From assembly GCF_001296045.1 (NCBI RefSeq), contig NZ_LJHS01000005.1, positions 62,001 through 126,000 of the forward strand: 64,000 nt of DNA. Reading direction: 5' to 3'. Position 1 is the stretch's first letter. Each line of letters begins with the position of its first letter. The notes beneath the pieces were generated by a model that was given only the letters and a program-made list of their open reading frames with translations, ran no database searches and had not been told where the DNA came from. This document shows positions 27,988-36,248 of the stretch, piece by piece. This DNA is from Rhizobium sp. AAP43 (GTDB lineage: Bacteria > Pseudomonadota > Alphaproteobacteria > Rhizobiales > Rhizobiaceae). The position numbers and the translations under genes are program-made.

Positions 27988-28320
27988 ATGAGCATTCGCA
28001 GCATCGATCAGAATTTTCATGTCACGGGACAGCTTTCTCCGAGCCACCTCCAGCAGGTGGCGGAAGCGGGCTATAGGACTGTGGTCTGCATGCGACCTGA
28101 CAATGAGGGGTTTGAGCAGCCGCGTTTTGATGACATGGAGAAGGCCGGCTCCGCTCTGGGGATCGAGTTCATCCATATTCCGGTCATCCCCGGCGAGGTT
28201 TCGCTTGATCAGGCTCGCAAGCTGAAGGACGTGCTTTCTGCCAAGGATGGTCCGGTTCTGGCTTACTGCGCCTCCGGCCAGCGCTGTGCGGCCGTCTATC
28301 AGATGACCGGCCTGGTCTGA
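27988..28320 (+). CDS. DUF442 (TIGR01244) sulfur-transferase/phosphatase-like protein
   Basis: This 110-residue protein equals the N-terminal domain of Blh (beta-lactamase-like hydrolase of bigR operons), here as a stand-alone gene without the metallo-hydrolase part. The active-site loop is Cys94-Ala-Ser-Gly-Gln-Arg99, a CxxGxR-type signature shared with dual-specificity phosphatases and used for sulfur transfer in this family. It is divergent from bigR and should be derepressed by sulfide stress. An SD CTGGAGG precedes ATG 27988. Confidence 0.88.
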   Translation: MSIRSIDQNFHVTGQLSPSHLQQVAEAGYRTVVCMRPDNEGFEQPRFDDMEKAGSALGIEFIHIPVIPGEVSLDQARKLKDVLSAKDGPVLAYCASGQRCAAVYQMTGLV

Positions 28321-28408
28321 TGTCTTGCCAAGACTGAATCGCGAAATTTTGCACTCGACATAGGGTGCACTTTCCCCTTCATACGACACTAGGTTGTTGG
28401 AGGAGCGC

Positions 28409-29332
28409 ATGGCGGATCCCAATGCAGTGCCGGAGGTTCTTTCGGCGCGATCGCGATTGCTCCATTCAAGTGTCGAGCAGCATGGGGAACACCCTCTCTG
28501 GCTTCGCGCTGCACGGTTGATCGAGCAGCCGAATTTTTCGCAGGTTGTCTTCGACTATTGCCGCAGCATGACGGGAGCGCAGGCTCATGCGTGGCCGAGC
28601 AACAAGATTTTTGCGCAGAAATTCCGCTATATCACCTGCTATACGCTGGTTGCCATGCATGCCCAATATCTGTCCGGGATCGCACCACCGCCCACGATGA
28701 AGAGCCTTCAGGCCGCTGTCCCCAGCAGCCCGCGGCAAGTGAGTGAGCTCATCTCGGGCTTGCGGGCCGGTGGCTATGTCCGTGCCGTCCAGAACAACAG
28801 GGATCTGCGAACGCTCCGACTTCAGCCATCAGATCTGCTGATTGCGGAAGTCGCGCGCTCGCCGCTTGCATTCCTTGAGGCGGCGGGGCAACTGGACGGG
28901 GTCAGCGCTTCCTCGGCGCAGCGATTGCGTCAGGATACGGTGACACTCGCCCGATGCCTGGCCGCAGCCCAGAAGGCCTTTGTGGAAGCCGACATCTATC
29001 TTGCGCCGTTTCGTATCGTCTCTGAGTTTACCGACCATGACAGCGGCTATCTGGTTCTGTGCGCCGTCATCGGCGCCTCTCTCGCCAGTCATGCCGAAGA
29101 CGGTGCCTGGGATCTACCCCTGACCTACCAGTCCTTGGCCATGCGTTTCCAGGTTTCCCGCCAGCATATCGGCAATCTGTTGAAACGGGCTGCCGAGCGC
29201 GACTTGTTTTTAATTCGTGCTGGTCGGGTGGATACGATCGACCCGGATCTCGTCTGGGAATTTCAGACTTGGTGCGCAGGACAGATTGCTCTTTACGCGA
29301 GCCTTGCGGAGCAAAACCTCGGCAATTCCTAA
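28409..29332 (+). CDS. Unrecognised protein with two winged-helix-like segments
   Basis: A 307-residue soluble protein starting at ATG 28409 (SD GGAGG five nt upstream). It is not assigned to a named family. Two regions look like winged helices: residues about 90-145 (QAAVPSSPRQVSELISGLRAGGY, quoted in part; MarR-like) and about 240-280 (TYQSLAMRFQVSRQHIGNLL; Crp/GntR-like, then LFLIRAG). The middle is helical. A transcriptional regulator is the best inference. It lies 88 nt after the DUF442 gene and is followed by a stem-loop. Confidence 0.65.
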   Translation: MADPNAVPEVLSARSRLLHSSVEQHGEHPLWLRAARLIEQPNFSQVVFDYCRSMTGAQAHAWPSNKIFAQKFRYITCYTLVAMHAQYLSGIAPPPTMKSLQAAVPSSPRQVSELISGLRAGGYVRAVQNNRDLRTLRLQPSDLLIAEVARSPLAFLEAAGQLDGVSASSAQRLRQDTVTLARCLAAAQKAFVEADIYLAPFRIVSEFTDHDSGYLVLCAVIGASLASHAEDGAWDLPLTYQSLAMRFQVSRQHIGNLLKRAAERDLFLIRAGRVDTIDPDLVWEFQTWCAGQIALYASLAEQNLGNS

Positions 29333-29338
29333 GGCCCA

Positions 29339-29357
29339 GCATATCCAGTGGATATGC
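29339..29357 (+). terminator. Possible terminator after the winged-helix gene
   Basis: GCATATCC-AGT-GGATATGC is a perfect 8-bp hairpin six nt after the stop, followed by a T-containing stretch (GTAGTTGTTTT). Confidence 0.5.
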
Positions 29358-29482
29358 GTAGTTGTTTTAGAGATTCTTTAATTGCCCGCGGATAGAATCA
29401 CCGTACCGGTTCAACAGATGGCGGGTGCAGACAGACTGCACCCCACAGAGGGTGAGCGGCTTGCTCACGGGAGAGACTGCGG

Positions 29483-29953
29483 ATGAATTCCCATTCAAAT
29501 GCTGCGGATGCACTCGAAATCATCGCTTTCCGGCTTCATCAGCAGGAATTCTGCGTGAAGACCACGTCGATCCGCGAAATTCGCGGTTGGGCTCCGGTCA
29601 CGCCCATTCCGCATTCGCCTTATGAAGTGCTGGGCGTCATGAACCTGCGTGGAACGGTCATCCCGATCGTCGATCTCGCGGTCAAGCTCGGCATGCCGGC
29701 CGCTCAGGCGACCGAGCGCAGCGCCGTAGTGGTCACCGAGGTCAACGGCATGACGGTTGGTCTTCTGGTAGATGGCGTTTCCGATATCCTCACCGTCGCT
29801 GGAAGCACATTGCAGCCTTTGCCTGCGGCAACCGGTTCGAGTGCAGCATTCTCGGATGGTATCATTGCCCACGAGAAGAGCATGATCTGCTTCCTCAGCC
29901 TGGAACGCATGTTCGGCGAAGATGATCCTGCCTCCTGGGGCATGGCTGCCTGA
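29483..29953 (+). CDS. cheW: CheW-family chemotaxis coupling protein
   Basis: The 156-residue CheW-like domain protein has the typical elements FRLHQQEFCVKTTSIREI, VMNLRGTVIPIVDLAVKLG and TVGLLVDGVSDIL. It bridges methyl-accepting receptors and the CheA kinase. No other che genes are near, so it is an orphan copy and may serve an accessory array. GGGAG lies 8-9 nt before ATG 29483; a GAAA-loop terminator follows. Confidence 0.92.
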   Translation: MNSHSNAADALEIIAFRLHQQEFCVKTTSIREIRGWAPVTPIPHSPYEVLGVMNLRGTVIPIVDLAVKLGMPAAQATERSAVVVTEVNGMTVGLLVDGVSDILTVAGSTLQPLPAATGSSAAFSDGIIAHEKSMICFLSLERMFGEDDPASWGMAA

Positions 29954-30080
29954 TGCGAAGGGCGCGGCTGACACTTAGCCGCGCATTTGACTTGTCTCGC
30001 TCATCCTTTGTTCAACATGAGCAAAGACAGTCCGGCCCTCGGATGCAACGTTCACGCGAAATTGTGACTCCTTTAAGTCT

Positions 30081-30110
30081 TTGCCGCCAGAAATGGCGGC
30101 AATTCGCTTT
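30081..30110 (+). terminator. Rho-independent-type terminator of cheW
   Basis: TTGCCGCCA-GAAA-TGGCGGCAA is a 9-bp stem with a stable GAAA tetraloop, followed by TTCGCTTTT. Confidence 0.7.
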
Positions 30111-30155
30111 TAAAAACGTAGTTTTCGGACCATCATGATCTTGGAGGATCCCGAG

Positions 30156-30368
30156 GTGCCGCAGCCAAACAATACTACTCTGACGGACGACCTGTTGAGC
30201 CGTCTGCAAGACGCCCTTGCCGGAACGCACGGGCGCGCGCTGGAATGGGATTCCGTGAAGGCGCTTGTCTCCCTCGAAGTGTCAGATTGGAAAGAAGATC
30301 AAGGCATCGCGCGCGCGCCGCGCAACGTGCCGCTGATCGGCCACAAGATCCGCCTTACCTCAGAGTAA
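30156..30368 (+). CDS. Small hypothetical protein
   Basis: About 70 residues, unrecognised. GTG 30156 has GGAGG eight nt upstream and is preferred over ATG 30135, which has no SD. The protein is polar with a helical N-terminal half (LTDDLLSRLQDALAG) and a basic C-terminus. It has no membrane segment or cysteine. Coding is supported by the good SD and an open frame between a terminator and the convergent alginate operon, ending 11 nt from algL. Confidence 0.55.
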   Translation: MPQPNNTTLTDDLLSRLQDALAGTHGRALEWDSVKALVSLEVSDWKEDQGIARAPRNVPLIGHKIRLTSE

Positions 30369-30379
30369 ACATCGCCCGC

Positions 30380-31456
30380 TCAGTTGCTGGCGGAGATGGT
30401 GCAGCTTACCTGTCGATTGGCGTAGAGATCGGTGAGATTGCCGCCGAGCTTGGAGTTGGACAGATCCCGGTATGCCGCGAACTGTCGCTCGAACATCTCG
30501 TCGCCGGTCAGGGCCACATAGGGCTCCATCCACGCGAGCGCTGACAGGTTCTCCTTGATGCCCGGTTTCACCGTCTGACTGCGACCATTGATCTTCTGGA
30601 CGATTGTCGGATCCTTGACGGCTCTCACCGAGAACCTCGCCATGGTCGCGAGCTTGTCAAAGTCGGCTCCCCCCTTGCCATAACCCTGGTCACACAGGCG
30701 CGCCACCGAGGTCATCAGCGGCGACATGGCGTGAAGCTGGTAGTGCAGGGCGTATTGCTTGCGGTTCATTTCCAGCGGCAGGCTGCCATTGGCAGACGCA
30801 CCTTCGATCATTGTGCGGTTGCTCAGGATCGCCCATTCGACGAATTCCCTGTTCTTGGTGAGGTTGCCGACTTCTCCGACGGCAAGGCTTGCCCAGGCGC
30901 GAAGATTGTTGCGGCTTGCGCCCTCAGTCGCCTCGTTGTCGAAGAAGTAGACGGTCTCCTTCGCACGGCGGCTCAGCCAGTTCTCAATCACCTTCTGCTT
31001 GATCTCGAGGCCCGGGACCGTGTTGCGGACCTCGGCATAGGCGATGGCAATGCCGCCGATCCGCGAGGGCACTGCCAGCTTGGCATTGAAGGTCCGCATA
31101 TCATTCAAGGCATCGGCGGAGGCCCATTTATGCACGGCGTCGATGACGCAGCGCTGATGGGCACGCTTGATGGTCGGATCATCCTTGGCTGATGCGCGGG
31201 TGACCTCGCGCGACAGATTCTGAATGAACTTGTCGATCGGCTTCAGGGCTTTGGTGACCGCGGCATCGGACTCCTCGTCGAGATCCGTTCTTGCCTTGGA
31301 AGCCGCCTCGTAGCGGCTGCCGAAACCGAGGCTCATGACCGGCTGCGGAACCGTGAAGCACACGTCTGACGCCGCTTCGGCCTCTCGGGTGGCCAGGGGC
31401 GTGAGGGACAGGGCGAGGACTGTGCCGAGGACGATGCCGCAGCCTTTTCTGGTCAT
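30380..31456 (-). CDS. algL: AlgL-like periplasmic alginate lyase family protein, catalytic His altered
   Basis: A 358-residue protein with a signal peptide (cleavage near AEA-ASD), last in the alginate-type operon. The fold matches PL5/alginate_lyase proteins: NNLRAWASLAVGEVG, WAILSNRTMIEG, and NGSLPLEMNRKQYALHYQLHAM, which keeps the catalytic-region Arg and Tyr. In canonical AlgL the first motif is NNHxYW and the His is catalytic; here it is Leu. It may be inactive, act on a different polymer or serve structurally. In Pseudomonas AlgL clears periplasmic polymer. ATG 31456 is chosen over TTG 31468; it lies 15 nt after the preceding gene. Confidence 0.82.
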   Translation of the reverse strand: MTRKGCGIVLGTVLALSLTPLATREAEAASDVCFTVPQPVMSLGFGSRYEAASKARTDLDEESDAAVTKALKPIDKFIQNLSREVTRASAKDDPTIKRAHQRCVIDAVHKWASADALNDMRTFNAKLAVPSRIGGIAIAYAEVRNTVPGLEIKQKVIENWLSRRAKETVYFFDNEATEGASRNNLRAWASLAVGEVGNLTKNREFVEWAILSNRTMIEGASANGSLPLEMNRKQYALHYQLHAMSPLMTSVARLCDQGYGKGGADFDKLATMARFSVRAVKDPTIVQKINGRSQTVKPGIKENLSALAWMEPYVALTGDEMFERQFAAYRDLSNSKLGGNLTDLYANRQVSCTISASN

Positions 31457-31471
31457 GGATAGGGGCAAGGA

Positions 31472-34216
31472 TCAGCCCTCCGTTTTTGCGGTGTTGAGCT
31501 TCAGGATCGCGGTGGCGGCCGGGTATCCGGCCTTTGCAGCCTCCGCCATCCAGTGTTGTGCCGCATCCAGCCGTGGTTCGGTGCCAGAGCCAAAGGCATA
31601 GGATTGCGACAGGAGATACATGGCTTCCCCATCGCCCGCTTCGGCGGACTTCTTCAGCCATTCGAAGGCTTGCTCGGCGGATGCCTTGGCATCGGTTTCG
31701 CCACGCATCAGCTTGGCCAATTCGCGCATGGCCACCGGCTGTCCGACGGCTGCCGCCTGCTGGTAGAGATCACGAATGTCGATCTGCTGCGAGACGGCCT
31801 GGCGGATCTGCGGATCCATTTTGCCAAGCATCACGAGTTTCTGCGGTACATCCTTGATATCGGATATGCGCACCAGTTCGGTGAACATCGCAGAGGCTTT
31901 CGCGAGATCGAATTCCGGAGAGGTTTCATCGGCATAGGTGGCAATCAAGCGATAGTATGCGGCAGGTTCGCCGGCATCCTTCGCCTCGGCATAGAGCTTG
32001 GAAGCTATCTTGCGGCCTTGCTCGGTCTTCATCGAGGCATAGGTGTCGGCGATCTTCACCTTGCGCCAGCCGTCGTCGCTGGCAATGTTGGCTGCGATAG
32101 ACAGCCAGCGTTCCGCATCCTGCTTACGATGTTTCAGGGCATAGTCGGCGAGCGCCATCGTGTCGTCATAGTCGCAACGCTGGGCACTGATGGCGCGCTG
32201 GTAGTAGAGGCCCTTTTCCGTCTCATCAGTGCTCTGTTCCGCCAGAAGAAGCTGTGCCGTCATGTCACCCCGTTCCTGCATCACTGGCCGATAGGTTGTA
32301 ACCGGGGACGGGATGCTGGTGTCGTTCGCGTCGATTTCCATCAGCAGCTGGACTGCGCGTCCGGCGCCACCCTCGGCGAGAGGGACGAGGATTTCCTTCG
32401 CCAAGACCATGCTGTCGTGATCTCCCGCATAGTTCTTCACCAGAAAGTGGGCAAAGCTCAGGCCGGCATCGACGGTGAGTGCATCACTTGTCAGGTGAAT
32501 GCTGCGGCGCGCCTTGTCGAGCGCACCGCGCTCGACGTTCTGCTTGAATTCGATCAGCATGCCCTCGACCGTCGCGCCGCGTCGCAGCTGCGCGCGCTGG
32601 TCCCAGAAGCGGAGAACCTGATCGGAGTAACCGGCCGTTTTCAGGTAGCGCTGGTAAAGCGCAAGGGCGCTTGCACGACCGTAGAGGGCCTGCGTTTGAA
32701 TGGCCGCGATAAGGTAGGGGTCGTTGAGCTCGGGCAGCTTATCGATCTGCTCCGGATCGAGGTCCAGCGTCTTGTTCCCGGCGCCGGCCTCCACATCCCC
32801 CCAGTAAGCCGCGGCAGCGAAGTCAGGACCGGAAGGATCGACGCAGAGATGTACTTTCTGCAGCTTGGCGATTGCGTTGATTTCACCGTTGATGTGGATC
32901 GCTCGAGCGAGGAGGTCGGTTGCGCGCGTCACCGTGGACGGTTCGAGATCATGTCTCAACAGCAGCTCGGCCAAATCGATACCGCCTTCGATGTCACCGC
33001 CTGCCACTGCCTTCTCAAGCAGGCTGCGGACCTCGGGTGAGGGGTTCCAGATGCCGCTCTTGGCCTGAACAAGGCGAGCCAGTCGTGTGAAGGCGAAGGA
33101 TGGCGGATCCTTCGCTTCCGTCAAACGCCGCAACACGTCTTCATAAGACTGGAGGTCGGCGGCCGATGTATCCTTGGTTTCTTCGAGAAGCTGCGCCTGT
33201 TTGACGAGGCCTGCCTGGTTGCCCAAATCCTCGGCCTGACGGTAAAGGGCCAATGCCCTGTCCCGGTCACGCGGGACCAGCGCGCCTTCTGCATAGAGGC
33301 GTCCCAGTTCGAGAATGGCCGACATGTTGCCGCCATCCGCAGCCATGGTGAGGTACTTGACCAGGACTGCATTGTCCTTCTCGACGGTCTCGCTGAGAAG
33401 GTTGAGTTCGGCAACCTTCCAGGCTGCAGTTGAATCGCCAAGGTCTGCGGCGAAACGATACCAGGCCTGGGTAAGGTTATAATCCTGCACGACGACGCTG
33501 CCGTCTTCATATTCACGGGCGATCCGGCTCATCCGGTCGCAGATACCTTCATCGAGGACGCCAACAAGGGCCCCGAATGCCATGTTGACGGCGAGGTCCG
33601 GCTGGATCCGCCAGCCGTCGACCGTCTCACCGTCATTGGTGAGGCGCGCGAGATCGAGGATCGCATCGGCGCTGCCGCCATAGGCAGCTTCCACCTTCAG
33701 CTTCAGGCCGCGTGCCCGGTCGGCCTCGATGCCCTTGCCATCGATCAGGTAATCGGCAAGCGTGTTGAGTGCGCCTGCCGCATGGCCGCCGGCTGCGAGA
33801 AGGCTCGCCACCATGCCATCCTGGCGCACTTTTTCGCTTTCACCCTTGGCCAGCATCAGCTTGACCTGGTCGAACAGTGCCGCCTTGTCATCGTAGTCCG
33901 CCTTGACTGTCGGCAAGAGCGCACGGATACGGTTGATGACAGGCTCGAAACGGCGAGCGTCAAGATCGCGCATTCGGTTCATGTCTCGGGTGATCGCATA
34001 GACCTTGCGGTCCGGCAGGGCTTTCTGGTCCCAAGCCGTCCATTCCGCGATCATGTCTTCATCGCGGATGCGCGGCGTGCAGCTCCCGGCTTTTGGCAGC
34101 TGGATGTTCGGCGGCTGAAAGCGGACATTGATAGGCTCGGCCCGGCCGGGCGTTCCGGTGGCTACCGTCATCACGCCTGCCAGCAGCAGCGATTTGGCAA
34201 TATGTGAAATCGTCAT
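31472..34216 (-). CDS. Large Sel1/TPR-repeat periplasmic protein, AlgK-like position
   Basis: A 914-residue protein with a signal peptide (cleavage near GRA-EP) and many Sel1-like/TPR helical repeats. Clear examples are ALGRLYAEGALVPRDRDRAL-type units near residue 300 and AFEWLKKSAEAGDGEAMYLLSQSYAFGSG (quoted in fragments) at the C-terminus. Pseudomonas AlgK is a Sel1-repeat lipoprotein of about 475 residues that aids porin assembly; this one is nearly twice as long and has no lipobox Cys. ATG 34216 has GGAGGT about 8 nt upstream and is preferred over GTG 34225. A scaffold for the secretion and modification complex is inferred. Confidence 0.8.
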   Translation of the reverse strand: MTISHIAKSLLLAGVMTVATGTPGRAEPINVRFQPPNIQLPKAGSCTPRIRDEDMIAEWTAWDQKALPDRKVYAITRDMNRMRDLDARRFEPVINRIRALLPTVKADYDDKAALFDQVKLMLAKGESEKVRQDGMVASLLAAGGHAAGALNTLADYLIDGKGIEADRARGLKLKVEAAYGGSADAILDLARLTNDGETVDGWRIQPDLAVNMAFGALVGVLDEGICDRMSRIAREYEDGSVVVQDYNLTQAWYRFAADLGDSTAAWKVAELNLLSETVEKDNAVLVKYLTMAADGGNMSAILELGRLYAEGALVPRDRDRALALYRQAEDLGNQAGLVKQAQLLEETKDTSAADLQSYEDVLRRLTEAKDPPSFAFTRLARLVQAKSGIWNPSPEVRSLLEKAVAGGDIEGGIDLAELLLRHDLEPSTVTRATDLLARAIHINGEINAIAKLQKVHLCVDPSGPDFAAAAYWGDVEAGAGNKTLDLDPEQIDKLPELNDPYLIAAIQTQALYGRASALALYQRYLKTAGYSDQVLRFWDQRAQLRRGATVEGMLIEFKQNVERGALDKARRSIHLTSDALTVDAGLSFAHFLVKNYAGDHDSMVLAKEILVPLAEGGAGRAVQLLMEIDANDTSIPSPVTTYRPVMQERGDMTAQLLLAEQSTDETEKGLYYQRAISAQRCDYDDTMALADYALKHRKQDAERWLSIAANIASDDGWRKVKIADTYASMKTEQGRKIASKLYAEAKDAGEPAAYYRLIATYADETSPEFDLAKASAMFTELVRISDIKDVPQKLVMLGKMDPQIRQAVSQQIDIRDLYQQAAAVGQPVAMRELAKLMRGETDAKASAEQAFEWLKKSAEAGDGEAMYLLSQSYAFGSGTEPRLDAAQHWMAEAAKAGYPAATAILKLNTAKTEG

Positions 34217-34245
34217 GGGGGTCACCTCCGGAGGCTCAATGGGAC

Positions 34246-34881
34246 TTAGCGGGCGATGGTGCTGGAGACGGCGACGGCGCTGACGTCATTGCCGGTGCCG
34301 GTCACGATCACCGTGACGCCGGCGAGGCGCTTGAATTCCACCTTGTCGAGCTTGGCCAGTTCGGCATCGCCTTCGCGGACCACGAGATCGACATTGAGGG
34401 GTGCTCTCAGCGCGACTGACTTCGATCCGCCGCTTCCAACGTCGGACAGCGCATCCGCGCCGGCCTGGGGAACGAAGAGATCGAGATCGGCGCGTTCAGT
34501 CAGGTTGTAGAGGGTCAATGTGGCCTTGGCGGGGTTTTTGGTCATGTCATCCTCGATGGTGACCATTTTCCCATCCGCAAGCACGGCCGAATAGAACTTT
34601 CCGGCTTCAGCCGCCACCTTGCCTTCGCCGGTGCCAGCGGAGACCGAGATTTCACCTGGTGCGACGGCAACATAAGGGGAGACGCCCGATTTCAACTGGT
34701 CGAATGCGCTGCTGTTGACCGAGGCCGTGGAGGACTTCGGTGCAATCACCCGCACAAAGGCTGAATTGGGATCGAGCGGCTTTTCATAGAGACCGCCATC
34801 GTCTGCCATGGTGATTGTCGAAAGGGGCAAAAGGGCGAGGAGGCTCATGGCGGACAGTGTGAGCAGGTTCGTCGTCTTCAT
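34246..34881 (-). CDS. algF: Alginate O-acetylation adaptor AlgF
   Basis: The 211-residue periplasmic protein starts with a signal peptide (cleavage near TMA-DDG) and the AlgF-typical GLYEKPLDPNSAFVRVIAP. The rest is beta-rich. AlgF works with AlgI, AlgJ and AlgX in acetylation of the polymer. It overlaps the algX stop by 4 nt. Confidence 0.88.
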   Translation of the reverse strand: MKTTNLLTLSAMSLLALLPLSTITMADDGGLYEKPLDPNSAFVRVIAPKSSTASVNSSAFDQLKSGVSPYVAVAPGEISVSAGTGEGKVAAEAGKFYSAVLADGKMVTIEDDMTKNPAKATLTLYNLTERADLDLFVPQAGADALSDVGSGGSKSVALRAPLNVDLVVREGDAELAKLDKVEFKRLAGVTVIVTGTGNDVSAVAVSSTIAR

Positions 34882-36248
34882 GATTGTTCTCCAGTCTTGG
34901 TTTTGCAGATGGACAGGGTTGTCGTTTCGTCGACAGCGGCGTCGAACGAGACGGAGACCTTGCCGAACGAGCCGGCGGGGAAGCCGCCGAGCGAGAGGAA
35001 ATAGCGGCCGGTGCTGCGCAGACGGTCACCGCGTTCGACCGAGCGCACGCGGTTCTGGCCGTCGGTGCCTGTGAATGTGAACTGCGCCTTGCGGCTGATG
35101 TCACGGCCGATATCAGCCAACAGTACGTCGCCGGGTGAGAGCTTGATCGATGCGAGATCCGCCTCGACGGTACGATCGTCCTTGCGGGTGGCCGCAACGC
35201 TTGTCGTGCACTCACCGCCCGCTGCCGCGAGCACTTCCTGCCAGGGCGCATCGCCGTACTGGCCGAGATTGTTGTAGATCGGGTTTTCCCAGATCAAGAA
35301 GCGCGGCCGGCTTTCCTGAAACTCGCGAGAGGTAATGTAAGAGAGGATCGAGCCGAACTGGTTACCACCCGAGATCGAGTAGTTCTCGACCGGCACCCCG
35401 GTGCGATATTGCAGGAAGTCGGCGAAGTTGCTGATTGGCTTGTCGGAGTAACTGGTGCCGATCAATGCGGTCGTTGCGTGTTCCGCCGCTCCAAAGATGT
35501 CCAGACCCCCACCGCCTGCTGCGGCATCTTCCTGGCGCACGGCCCGATAGGCTTTGGCTGTCACCGGAGGCACATTCTTCAGGCAGTGCTTCTGCAGCAA
35601 GTCGCGCATGCTGGACGATTCACGGTCCGGTATGACCTCTTCCATCTCGTAGCGAACGGGGGTGATGTCTTCATAGGCAGGCAGGGTCTTAAGCCTGTCG
35701 CCGATTGCCTTTGCCGCGACATCCGCACCGTGTGCAGTCCAGTGGAAGTCGGCCTTGAAGAAAGAATAGTCGCCGGAGGGGCTACGATTGTCGCTGCGCA
35801 TGGGCGTGGCGATGTCGACTGCGACGACGCCCTTCTTCTCCAGTCGTCTGACGACATCGTCATAGACTTGGGATGCGATACCGGCATCGAAGCCGTAAAG
35901 CGCTGCACGCTCCGGCACAAGATCGGGATGCACCTGGGACTTGGTGGGCAGCGGGACATAAACGAGCGTGGTTCCATGGGCTGCAAGTGCCTTCGACATT
36001 GCGGCCAGACGCTCGACGGTCTGGTCGGTAAAGGCGTGCTGAAGGCGTAGATCCGCAAGGATGCGGAAGAACATGCCGTCCTTGCCTTCGATCATCTGCA
36101 GTTCGGCTATGTCTTCGAGAGCATGGCAACCGAAGCCGGAGGGGCCTTCATTGGGCTCTTCAGCGCTGACTGGGGCGCTTGACAGGCCGGCCAATACGAG
36201 GGCGATGGCGGTGGTCGATACGAGAGCTTGGCTGGGTCGGCAGGTCAT
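34878..36248 (-). CDS. algX: Alginate O-acetyltransferase AlgX
   Basis: A 456-residue SGNH-like acetyltransferase with a signal peptide (cleavage near VSA-EEP). The catalytic residues are Asp167 and His169 in ADFHWTAHG and Ser266 in GTSYS, the order seen in Pseudomonas AlgX (Asp174, His176, Ser269). The C-terminal part (from about residue 345) is beta-rich and corresponds to the AlgX carbohydrate-binding module. It transfers acetyl groups to mannuronate in the periplasm. It overlaps its neighbours by 4 nt on both sides. Confidence 0.9.
   Translation of the reverse strand: MTCRPSQALVSTTAIALVLAGLSSAPVSAEEPNEGPSGFGCHALEDIAELQMIEGKDGMFFRILADLRLQHAFTDQTVERLAAMSKALAAHGTTLVYVPLPTKSQVHPDLVPERAALYGFDAGIASQVYDDVVRRLEKKGVVAVDIATPMRSDNRSPSGDYSFFKADFHWTAHGADVAAKAIGDRLKTLPAYEDITPVRYEMEEVIPDRESSSMRDLLQKHCLKNVPPVTAKAYRAVRQEDAAAGGGGLDIFGAAEHATTALIGTSYSDKPISNFADFLQYRTGVPVENYSISGGNQFGSILSYITSREFQESRPRFLIWENPIYNNLGQYGDAPWQEVLAAAGGECTTSVAATRKDDRTVEADLASIKLSPGDVLLADIGRDISRKAQFTFTGTDGQNRVRSVERGDRLRSTGRYFLSLGGFPAGSFGKVSVSFDAAVDETTTLSICKTKTGEQS

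Noticed and set aside
31553..33040. 495-codon plus-strand open frame over the large Sel1 gene
   Set aside because: Shadow of the Sel1-repeat gene; no domain and no SD.
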